Shown here: positions 1-5,202 of the stretch, piece after piece | Numbering within the stretch: position 1 is the stretch's first letter | Layout of the letters: the number at the start of each line of letters is the position of its first letter | Assembly: GCA_031373785.1 (NCBI GenBank) | Contig: JANMNE010000355.1 | Span: 1 to 5,908 of the forward strand | DNA from: JAENVT01 sp031373785 | Lineage (GTDB): Bacteria; Actinomycetota; Acidimicrobiia; Acidimicrobiales; Ilumatobacteraceae | Length of the DNA: 5,908 bases | Direction: 5' to 3' | Translations under genes and position numbers: made by a program | Notes under the pieces: generated by a model | What the model saw: only the letters and a program-made list of their open reading frames with translations | Databases searched by the model: none | What the model was told of the DNA's origin: nothing

Positions 1-1152
1 GACGTTGCGAAGCGCCTCTTGCGCACTGCGGTACATGAGCCCGACGGTATCGGCGGAAAGCTCGGCTTTGCCGAGATCGACGTCGAGCTTCACCGAGATG
101 CCGCGGTTCGACACTCCACCGAGCAGATCGCCGAGGGCGAATTCGAGGCCCTCCTCGTGAAGGTTCGGGGGATAGATCTCAACGAGCAGCGAACGCAACG
201 ACTTGATGCTGCTGCGGATGCTCGATGATGCATCGGCCATCTTCGTTGAATCGTTGCTCTCCGTGCGGCTGGCCGCGGCGAGGCTCAGTGACACGCCGGT
301 GAGCTCTTGCACGACGCCGTCGTGGAGATCGCTGGCGATGCGCCGGCGCTCGGCCTCCGATGCCAGGATCGCATGGCGCAGCAAGCGCTCCCGTTGCAGC
401 TGAGCGGCGCGCAGGCGCCGAGCGAGGGTGATGAAGATCGGGACCTGGATGAACTCCAGGGCGATCAGCGACCCGATCGCGATCGGTGCGAACTGCTTCC
501 ACAGATCACGCCCGACGTCGGTGACCCCGCTGTAGCGGAAGTAGGCCTCGAAGATCACCGGCGTGCCTTGGATCGTGTGGGTCAACTGGTAGACCTCGAG
601 CAACTTGGTGAACGGGCGCTCGTAGGCGTTCTCGGGCGCCGAGAGGTCGCTGACCTCGGCCTTGGCGTGGTTGTCGTTGTTCGCGAACATCTCCTCTTTG
701 TCGGCATCGAGGATGTACTTGTCGCCGACGAGCTCGCGCTGATCGGAGTAGATGATCGTGCCATCTCGAAGCCACACCTTGACCCGGACGAGGTTGCCGA
801 TGAGCACTGCGGCGTGCACCCGCTCGTCGAGGTGGGCTTGCGCGGCGCGATCCCCCGTGATCAGGCCGTCGTCTGCGTTGGTCTCGATCACGCCCTTGGC
901 GATGTAGAAGGTGGCATTGCGGGCCTGGGCGATGGCTTGCTCGGTGCCGACGCGCCGGCTGGCGAACGCCGTGAAGACGCTGACCAGGGTGAGTGCAGCA
1001 ATGGCTCCGATGCTGAATCGGATGATCAGTTGTTTGATCGACGCAGGGGTGCGGTCGAGGTGCTTCTTCAGCTGGGCATCGGTTTCGAACACCGAGGTCT
1101 GCAGAGGCGCCGCCGAGCCCGTACGCGGCTCATCCGCGACGTGTGTGCTCAC
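1..1152 (-). CDS. NarL-family sensor histidine kinase, N-terminal 384 residues (C-terminus off the left edge)
   Basis: Membrane sensor kinase of a two-component system. It is expected to autophosphorylate on His and pass phosphate to a LuxR/NarL-type response regulator, probably encoded beyond the left edge. Seen: a short cytoplasmic N-terminus, a membrane segment at about 43-64, an extracytoplasmic region at about 66-220, a second membrane segment at about 221-244, then a charged linker and a HisKA_3 dimerisation domain. The H-box reads ERRRIASDLHDGVVQEL with the phospho-acceptor at His277. The sequence ends at residue 384 in AQEALRNV, the start of the HATPase N-box, so the ATP-binding domain is missing only because of the window edge. 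The sensor region contains a VWLRDGTIIYSDQ stretch typical of Cache/PAS-like periplasmic folds; that fold is an inference and the ligand is unknown. The GTG at 1152 is the only start codon between the upstream in-frame stop (1201-1203) and the first membrane helix region, apart from a GTG at residue 21. Its ribosome site (GGCAAG) is weak. Confidence 0.93.
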   Translation of the reverse strand, partial: MSTHVADEPRTGSAAPLQTSVFETDAQLKKHLDRTPASIKQLIIRFSIGAIAALTLVSVFTAFASRRVGTEQAIAQARNATFYIAKGVIETNADDGLITGDRAAQAHLDERVHAAVLIGNLVRVKVWLRDGTIIYSDQRELVGDKYILDADKEEMFANNDNHAKAEVSDLSAPENAYERPFTKLLEVYQLTHTIQGTPVIFEAYFRYSGVTDVGRDLWKQFAPIAIGSLIALEFIQVPIFITLARRLRAAQLQRERLLRHAILASEAERRRIASDLHDGVVQELTGVSLSLAAASRTESNDSTKMADASSSIRSSIKSLRSLLVEIYPPNLHEEGLEFALGDLLGGVSNRGISVKLDVDLGKAELSADTVGLMYRSAQEALRNV

Positions 1153-1163
1153 GCGCGCATCTT

Positions 1164-1281
1164 GCCACGCGCGTGGCCGATCGGCAACGCCACGTTGGTG
1201 CTACGACCCTTGTTCTTTGGTCCCCGACTCGTCGGGTTATGTCAATGTGTACCCCCTGAGGGTGTCGCGGTGTCACCCGCG
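1164..1281. promoter_or_regulatory. Divergent control region with clustered inverted repeats
   Basis: This lies between the divergently transcribed kinase and LLM oxidoreductase. Dyads read directly: a perfect 14-bp palindrome GCCACGCGCGTGGC (1164-1177), beginning 11 bp before the kinase GTG; a perfect 10-bp palindrome GCCGATCGGC (1176-1185) overlapping it by two bases; CAACG-CCA-CGTTG (1185-1197); CCCGAC-TC-GTCGGG (1223-1236); CCCT-G-AGGG (1254-1262); and CGCGG-TGTCAC-CCGCG (1266-1281). The first four look like DNA-level operator sites; the last could form an RNA hairpin. I could not pick out a convincing -10/-35 pair for either gene. Which protein binds is unknown. GC-rich palindromes arise easily in such genomes, so only the clustering makes this worth noting. 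Confidence 0.4.
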
Positions 1282-1285
1282 AGCC

Positions 1286-1292
1286 AAGGAGG
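1286..1292 (+). promoter_or_regulatory. Shine-Dalgarno AAGGAGG of the LLM oxidoreductase
   Basis: A full-consensus AAGGAGG sits 7 nt before the ATG at 1300. It fixes the start of the oxidoreductase, although the same frame stays open for almost 1 kb upstream (antisense to the kinase). The 5-bp-stem hairpin at 1266-1281 ends only 4 nt before it and could influence initiation. Confidence 0.85.
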
Positions 1293-1299
1293 CACGACA

Positions 1300-2283
1300 A
1301 TGGCGCTACCGATCAGACCGGGCTTGACGGTACCCCTGCCAGGGCCGCTGCACAGCCATCGCGACAAGCTGGGCGAGCTGTTCGACCTCGGCTACACCGA
1401 CATCTGGTCGGCGGAATCCGATGGTGCGGATGCGTTCACGCCCTTGGCGCTGGCTGCGGCATGGGAGCCGCGCCTGCGACTCGGGACGGCGATCGTGCCG
1501 GCCTTCACGCGTTCGCCTGCTTGCTTCGCCCAGTGTGTCGCATCGCTGGCCGATGCCGCGCCCGGTCGGTTTGCCATCGGCATCGGGTCGAGCAGCAACG
1601 TGATCGTGGAGCGTTGGAACGGCGTGCCATTTGTCGAGCCGTTCAAGAAGGTGCGCGACGTGGTGCGGTTTCTGCGCGATGCCTTCGAGGGCGAGAAGGT
1701 CTCGAAGAAGTACGACACGTTCGAGGTGCAGGGCTTCCGGCTCGGGGTTCGGCCCGAACATCGTCCGCCGATCCTCGTCGCGGCATTGCGCGAAGGAATG
1801 CTGCGGCTGGCTGCGCGCGAGGGCGACGGGGCGATCATCAACTGGCTCTCGGCGACCGATGTGACGAAGGTGGCGGGCGTGATTGCTGAAGCGGCAGGCG
1901 GCGAGGAGAAAGAGATCGTGGCCCGGATCTTTGTGTGCCCGAGCGAGAACACCGCCGTGGTGCGTGAGGCGGGGAGGTATGCGATCGCTGCGTATCTGAA
2001 TGTGCCGGTGTATGCGGCGTTTCACGACTGGCTGGGACGCGGCGATCAACTCCGGCCGATGTGGGATGCCTGGAAGGCGGGGGATCGCAAAGCGGCACTG
2101 GCGGCAATTCCCGACTCGCTCGTCGATGAGCTGGTCGTGCACGGATCGCCCGCCGAGTGTCGTTCCACCATCCAGTCGTACTTCGACAACGGCGTGACCA
2201 CGACCTCGTTGGCGATCCTGCCGCTCGACCCTGATCTGAAGCACTGGGATGCCGTGCGTTCGCTGGCGCCGAACGCAGTGTGA
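1300..2283 (+). CDS. LLM-class (luciferase-like) F420-dependent oxidoreductase, 327 aa
   Basis: Cytoplasmic TIM-barrel redox enzyme of the bacterial-luciferase-like superfamily, actinobacterial F420-dependent type, expected to move a hydride between F420 and an organic substrate that the sequence does not reveal. Seen in order: an N-terminal strand PIRPGLTVPL; LFDLGYTDIWSAES (about 27-40), the typical second strand; LRLGTAIVPAFTRSP (59-73); the hallmark GRFAIGIGSSSNVIVERWNG (89-108) followed by PFKKVRDVVRFLR; PPILVAAL (156-163) with EGDGAIINWLS (174-184), usually a cofactor-phosphate region; and a C-terminal VVHGSPAECRSTIQSYFDNGVT (279-300) that matches the family's usual closing helix. Length is normal for the family and I see no break. 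The start is chosen on AAGGAGG 7 nt upstream. It is divergent from the sensor kinase with 147 bp between them, so co-regulation is possible. FMN instead of F420 cannot be excluded from the sequence. Confidence 0.9.
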   Translation: MALPIRPGLTVPLPGPLHSHRDKLGELFDLGYTDIWSAESDGADAFTPLALAAAWEPRLRLGTAIVPAFTRSPACFAQCVASLADAAPGRFAIGIGSSSNVIVERWNGVPFVEPFKKVRDVVRFLRDAFEGEKVSKKYDTFEVQGFRLGVRPEHRPPILVAALREGMLRLAAREGDGAIINWLSATDVTKVAGVIAEAAGGEEKEIVARIFVCPSENTAVVREAGRYAIAAYLNVPVYAAFHDWLGRGDQLRPMWDAWKAGDRKAALAAIPDSLVDELVVHGSPAECRSTIQSYFDNGVTTTSLAILPLDPDLKHWDAVRSLAPNAV

Positions 2284-2286
2284 CGC

Positions 2287-2302
2287 TGCGGCTCATGCCG
2301 CA
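2287..2302. terminator. Hairpin between convergent genes, possible bidirectional terminator
   Basis: TGCGGC-TCAT-GCCGCA is a perfect 6-bp stem with a 4-nt loop. It starts 3 bp after the oxidoreductase stop, and the minus-strand small gene's TGA (complement of 2293-2295) falls in its loop. There is no T-tract on either side, so it is not a canonical intrinsic terminator. Stop or attenuation of convergent transcripts is inferred from position alone. Confidence 0.35.
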
Positions 2303-2505
2303 CGGTGCTGGTGATGGTCGGCGAATTCGTCGGTCGCCATGGGAGCGCCGGTGGCGTTGCCGGCGAGTTGGCGGCGAATGGCCGCAATGTGAGCGAGACC
2401 GCGTTCGCGGGTTCGCCGATCGAGTCGGAATTGGACCGGCAGGTCGGAGTCTGCCAGCAGGCTGAGCTGCTCGGAAGTGGCGTGTTGAGCCTGACGCTTT
2501 GTCAT
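2293..2505 (-). CDS. Small hypothetical protein, 70 aa
   Basis: I do not recognise the family. The product is soluble, charged and has no signal peptide or membrane segment. The central part, SEQLSLLADSDLPVQFRLD (11-29), is followed by an Arg-rich amphipathic stretch RRTRERGLAHIAAIRRQLA (30-48) likely to be helical, and then a His/Asp-rich tail (DEFADHHQHRAA). Evidence that it is real: about 70% of third codon positions are G or C, the composition is normal for a protein with few rare residues, and it fills the gap between the oxidoreductase stop (9 bp away) and the next gene. The ATG at 2505 is chosen because extending further upstream would overlap the channel-like gene on the other strand. 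No good ribosome site precedes it. An ATG-ATG-CAG-CTA-TGA mini-frame overlaps its start codon (ATGA). Its size and helical Arg-rich core would suit a nucleic-acid- or protein-binding role, but that is a guess. Confidence 0.6.
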   Translation of the reverse strand: MTKRQAQHATSEQLSLLADSDLPVQFRLDRRTRERGLAHIAAIRRQLAGNATGAPMATDEFADHHQHRAA

Positions 2506-2543
2506 AGCTGCATCATCGCAAAGGGGTGTGACACAGTGGTCGG
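2506..2543. promoter_or_regulatory. 38-bp divergent intergenic gap
   Basis: This gap must hold at least part of the promoters of both the 70-aa gene (minus) and the channel-like gene (plus). I find no clear TANNNT -10 in a suitable place for either. A 9-bp palindrome TGTG-A-CACA lies at 2527-2535, 8 bp before the GTG at 2544. AAGGGG (2521-2526) is too far (17 nt) from that GTG to be a normal ribosome site, so the plus gene may be leaderless or may start at the in-frame GTG 2550. Confidence 0.3.
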
Positions 2544-3632
2544 GTGATCGTGGCTCAGGTGATTTCGGTGGTGGCGGGGTCGATCCTCGTGATCTGGACG
2601 CTGCTGGCGGCTCTGCGGACGGTCGTGGTCCCCCGGGCTGTGATCCCGGGTCTGACCCGCCTGCACTTCGTCGCGATCCGCAAGGTCTTCCATCGGTTCG
2701 CCGGGCCGAAGCGCTCGTTCGCGAGCCGCGACGCCACCATGTCGTTGTACGCGCCACTGGCCCTCGTCAGCCTGCCGGGCACGTGGGTCGTGATGGTGCT
2801 GGCAGGCTTCACCGCAATCTTCTGGGGCACGGGCGTTCGGCCCGTGACGGAGGCGTTGGCGTCGAGTGGTTCGTCACTGTTCACCCTGGGGTTCGTGCGA
2901 ACCCGGGGCACCCCGCGAATCGCGCTCGAGTTCATCGAGGCCGGGATCGGCCTCGGCCTGATCTCGCTGATGATCTCCTACCTCCCGACGATCTACACCG
3001 CGTTCAGCCGCCGCGAGACGCTGGTCGGCATGCTCGAGGTTCGCGCCGGGCTGCCGCCGAGCCCGGCCGAACTGCTGACCCGGTACACCCGGATCGGGTG
3101 GCTCGACCGCATCGACGAAGACGTCTTCGAGCGATGGGAGTCGTGGTTCGTCGACATCGAGGAGAGCCACACCAGCCAGCCCTCGCTGGTGTTCTTCCGC
3201 TCGCCGCATCCCGAACGCAGCTGGATCACCGCAGCGGGCTGCGTGCTCGACACCGCGGCCATCGTCGCCTCGACCCTCGATCGACCTCGCAACGCGAGTT
3301 GCGACATCATGATCCGCAGCGGCTTCCTGTCGTTGCGACGGATCGCCGATTCGTTCCAGATCCCATACGACGCCGATCCCGGGCCGACCGATCCCATCAC
3401 GATCTCGCGGCGCGAGTTCGATCTGCTCTGTGTCGAGTTGCGGGCGCTCGATGTGCCCCTGAAGCGAGATCTCGATCAGGCCTGGCGCGACTTCAGCGGA
3501 TGGCGGGTGAACTACGACCAGGTGTTGGTTCGGTTGTGCGCGCTGACGATGGCGCCCCCGGCCAAGTGGTCGAGCGATCGTGTCACGCAGCTCGATCTGC
3601 CGAAGCTGCGCTTCCGTCGCCGGCGCGCCTGA
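2544..3632 (+). CDS. Putative ion-channel-like membrane protein with pore-loop region, 362 aa
   Basis: An integral membrane protein of the inner membrane. Predicted layout: a first hydrophobic helix at about 3-28, a second at about 68-95 ending AIFWGTG, a short segment ALASSGSSLFTLGF (104-117), a third helix at about 127-152, and a roughly 205-residue hydrophilic, presumably cytoplasmic C-terminal part rich in Arg, Asp and Trp. The segment before the last helix resembles the pore helix plus selectivity filter of 2TM potassium channels (helix, T-x-G-Y/F, helix), here T114-L-G-F117 in place of TVGYG. This similarity is my reading and no canonical GYGD follows, so ion conduction is unproven. The C-terminal part is not one I recognise (not an obvious RCK/TrkA-N: no GxGxxG nucleotide motif). 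The start is a weak-RBS GTG at 2544; GTG 2550 would remove two residues. The gene is convergent with the rhomboid gene, 5 bp between stops. Confidence 0.8.
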   Translation: MIVAQVISVVAGSILVIWTLLAALRTVVVPRAVIPGLTRLHFVAIRKVFHRFAGPKRSFASRDATMSLYAPLALVSLPGTWVVMVLAGFTAIFWGTGVRPVTEALASSGSSLFTLGFVRTRGTPRIALEFIEAGIGLGLISLMISYLPTIYTAFSRRETLVGMLEVRAGLPPSPAELLTRYTRIGWLDRIDEDVFERWESWFVDIEESHTSQPSLVFFRSPHPERSWITAAGCVLDTAAIVASTLDRPRNASCDIMIRSGFLSLRRIADSFQIPYDADPGPTDPITISRREFDLLCVELRALDVPLKRDLDQAWRDFSGWRVNYDQVLVRLCALTMAPPAKWSSDRVTQLDLPKLRFRRRRA

Positions 3633-3637
3633 GACCG

Positions 3638-4450
3638 CTAGGCCGACAGCGCGAGGCTGCCCACCACCGCAACGAGCACGACTGCGATGGGCGCAGCGTA
3701 TGACGCCCACTTGGGCATCGCGGCGTGGCCGGGCGCGAGGAGCACGAACCCGCACATCGCTCCGGCGATGGCGCCACCGAGGTGCCCGCCGACGGAGATC
3801 CCCGGGATCGTGAACGTGATGACCAGGTTGAGGATCAGGATCGTGCCGATCCCGGTCTGAAAGACGTTGACGCCCCGCCTGTGCAGACCGATCGCCGCAG
3901 CAGCCATCAGCCCGAAGACGGCGCCGGAGGCACCACCCGTTAGCCCGTTGGGTTGCAGGATGAGGGCGCCCAGCGACCCGGCGAGCAGGCTGGCGAAGTA
4001 CAGCAGACCGAAACGGACGCGGCCGATCGCCGGCTCCAGCAACTGGCCGAGTTGGAACAGCAGCAACATGTTCATGCCGATGTGGAACAAGCCGTAGTGG
4101 AGGAAGCCGGAGGTGATCAACCGGTAGTAGTCGCCGTCGTGCACCGCCGGCTCGTACAGCGCAAGTTTCACCTGGTTGCGGGCGCTGGATGCCGTCCACA
4201 GGTAGACAGCGACGTTGATGCCGATGAGGGTGTAGGTGACCAGCGTCGGTTGCCGCGCGTTCCAGAACTTGGCGCGGGTCTTCACATCGGGTCGGGCGGC
4301 CTTGACGCAGTCGACGCAGTGTGAACCGATGGAGACCTGCACCAGACAGTCACCGCACGCTGGCTTGCCGCACCGGGTGCAACTGCGCCCCGTCTCGCGG
4401 TCGGGGTGGCGGTAGCAATGGGCGAGCGTGGGTGGCGTGGGGAGCGACAT
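3638..4450 (-). CDS. Rhomboid-family intramembrane serine protease with N-terminal zinc-finger-like module, 270 aa
   Basis: Cleaves transmembrane substrates inside the membrane; the substrate is unknown. Seen: an N-terminal cytoplasmic Cys/His cluster (H11, C12, H15, C24, C27, C32, C35, H44, C45, C48), spaced like a B-box zinc finger; then about six membrane helices beginning near 69. Rhomboid hallmarks are complete: RLITSGFLHYGLFHIGMNM (110-128) with H123 and N127 of the HxxxN oxyanion motif, GGASG (172-176) with nucleophile Ser175, and GGHLGG (221-226) with catalytic His223. The protein should therefore be active. Length and fusion match the known actinobacterial B-box rhomboids. It follows the CPBP-like gene by 28 bp on the same strand, so the two are probably cotranscribed. 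Just upstream of the ATG lie a weak GAGA ribosome site and a TAGCCT hexamer (complement of 4459-4464) that could be a secondary -10. Its end is 5 bp from the stop of the channel-like gene, leaving no room for a dedicated terminator. Confidence 0.95.
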   Translation of the reverse strand: MSLPTPPTLAHCYRHPDRETGRSCTRCGKPACGDCLVQVSIGSHCVDCVKAARPDVKTRAKFWNARQPTLVTYTLIGINVAVYLWTASSARNQVKLALYEPAVHDGDYYRLITSGFLHYGLFHIGMNMLLLFQLGQLLEPAIGRVRFGLLYFASLLAGSLGALILQPNGLTGGASGAVFGLMAAAAIGLHRRGVNVFQTGIGTILILNLVITFTIPGISVGGHLGGAIAGAMCGFVLLAPGHAAMPKWASYAAPIAVVLVAVVGSLALSA

Positions 4451-4478
4451 TATTTCTCAGGCTACCGATGGGTCGTGG

Positions 4479-5126
4479 TCAGGTGACCGCGTCGACGGCC
4501 ACGACGACAGCGACCGTGATGATGATCAACGCGTTGTACGCGGTGTGGGCGCGTGTGGACTCGAGCGTTGCCTCGGCGGGGCTGCCGGTCAGCGCGTACG
4601 ATCGGAGGTAGACCGACATGAAGTACGCGCCGCCGACCGACAGGGCCAGTGCGACGCCGATCGGGATACCGATCACCGCGTGGATCAACCCGAACTGCAA
4701 CACCTTGGTCGCCCGGTGACGGGTGCTCCACCGCTGCGCGCCCGATCTGAACATGCGCTCCTCGGCATTGGCGAACAGCGGCAGTGCGGCAACGACCAGC
4801 ACCATGAAGACCAGCGGGATCAGCCACGACCAGAACGTGCCCATCGTCGCCGTGTTCGAACCGAAGATCGGGTTGCCGTCGCCACCGATTGCCGACCACC
4901 ATCCCCAGCGCAACACGGGGAGCAGCATCAGCGGGATCGCCACGATCAGCACGCCGGCGAGCACGAACGGCACCGGCCAGATGTGGCGCCAGCGGATCCG
5001 TGTCCAGACCACGCGGCTCAATGATCGGCCGCGGCTCGATCGGGAGAGCTTGACCGCCTGCACCAGGCGGAGCCCGACAGCAGTGAGAACGACGAAGCTG
5101 AGCACGTTCGACAGGCTCTCGTTCAC
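4479..5126 (-). CDS. Probable CPBP (CAAX protease/Rce1-like) intramembrane metalloprotease, 215 aa
   Basis: Polytopic membrane protein with helices at about 5-25, 50-71, 97-119, 141-171 and 194-214. It carries the three signature motifs of the CPBP/ABI family in order and inside or beside hydrophobic segments: EERMFR (122-127, EExxxR), FGLIH (145-149, FxxxH) and HTAYN (194-198, HxxxN). In Rce1-type enzymes these Glu and His residues bind the catalytic metal or water, so a proteolytic role is expected. The rest diverges, so automated annotation could leave it hypothetical. Substrates are unknown; bacterial members act in peptide maturation, immunity or signalling. The same frame is open to an ATG at 5243, but that would overlap the acyl-CoA dehydrogenase on the other strand, and residues 1-39 of the longer form look non-membrane and unstructured. 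I prefer the GTG at 5126, 6 nt after a TACACT -10, as a leaderless start. It is the first gene of a probable operon with the rhomboid. Confidence 0.78.
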   Translation of the reverse strand: MNESLSNVLSFVVLTAVGLRLVQAVKLSRSSRGRSLSRVVWTRIRWRHIWPVPFVLAGVLIVAIPLMLLPVLRWGWWSAIGGDGNPIFGSNTATMGTFWSWLIPLVFMVLVVAALPLFANAEERMFRSGAQRWSTRHRATKVLQFGLIHAVIGIPIGVALALSVGGAYFMSVYLRSYALTGSPAEATLESTRAHTAYNALIIITVAVVVAVDAVT

Positions 5127-5132
5127 GGCCTC

Positions 5133-5138
5133 AGTGTA
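5133..5138 (-). promoter_or_regulatory. Candidate -10 box (TACACT) for a leaderless CPBP-rhomboid transcript
   Basis: On the minus strand TACACT fits the actinobacterial TANNNT consensus and ends 6 nt before the GTG at 5126. That is the spacing expected if transcription begins at the start codon. No clear -35 is visible 17-18 nt upstream. A GAGG within the 6-nt gap lies only 2 nt from the GTG, too close for a normal ribosome site, which also favours a leaderless message. The promoter is inferred from sequence only. Confidence 0.5.
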
Positions 5139-5196
5139 CGGTCGGTCGGGGAAGAGGCAGTCGCCGATGTGAGTGGCGCCGACCAACGACGAGGGG
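5137..5196 (+). promoter_or_regulatory. Promoter and ribosome-site region of the acyl-CoA dehydrogenase
   Basis: GAGGGG (5191-5196) is a good ribosome site 6 nt before the ATG at 5203. A TANNNT hexamer TACGGT (5137-5142) on the plus strand shares its TA with the divergent TACACT of the CPBP gene, so the two -10 boxes could overlap back to back. A CGGT-CGGT-CGG direct repeat (5139-5149) and an outlying CCGACC (5179-5184) complementary to GGTCGG may be regulator contacts; this is weak. Confidence 0.45.
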
Positions 5197-5202
5197 TGTG
5201 CG

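Noticed and set aside
1149..1160. Three-codon frame ATG-CGC-GCG-TGA overlapping the kinase GTG (possible translational coupling).
   Set aside because: It is too short and has no ribosome site; likely chance.
307..1299. A frame open for about 330 codons upstream of, and in phase with, the LLM oxidoreductase on the plus strand.
   Set aside because: It is antisense to the histidine kinase, whose protein sequence is unmistakable. The translated plus-strand product has no recognisable domain, and the AAGGAGG before 1300 marks the real start.
1306..2244. A 312-codon minus-strand frame opposite the oxidoreductase.
   Set aside because: It is a high-GC shadow frame: the product is rich in Arg, His and Gln with no motif, while the plus strand encodes a complete LLM enzyme.
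3621..3643. Palindrome GGCGCGCC and a GCCT...AGGC pairing at the junction of the channel-like and rhomboid genes, considered as a terminator.
   Set aside because: The stem is only 4 bp with a 9-nt loop and no T-tract; the palindrome lies inside the Arg-rich coding end.
2528..3703. A 391-codon plus frame longer than the channel-like gene and overlapping it.
   Set aside because: The product is an Arg/His/Pro-rich low-complexity sequence without hydrophobic helices, whereas the 2544 frame gives a coherent membrane protein.
2874..4199. A 441-codon minus frame across the channel-like gene and most of the rhomboid gene.
   Set aside because: It overlaps the complete rhomboid reading frame and gives Arg/Gly/Asp-rich text with no family resemblance; typical GC-rich shadow.
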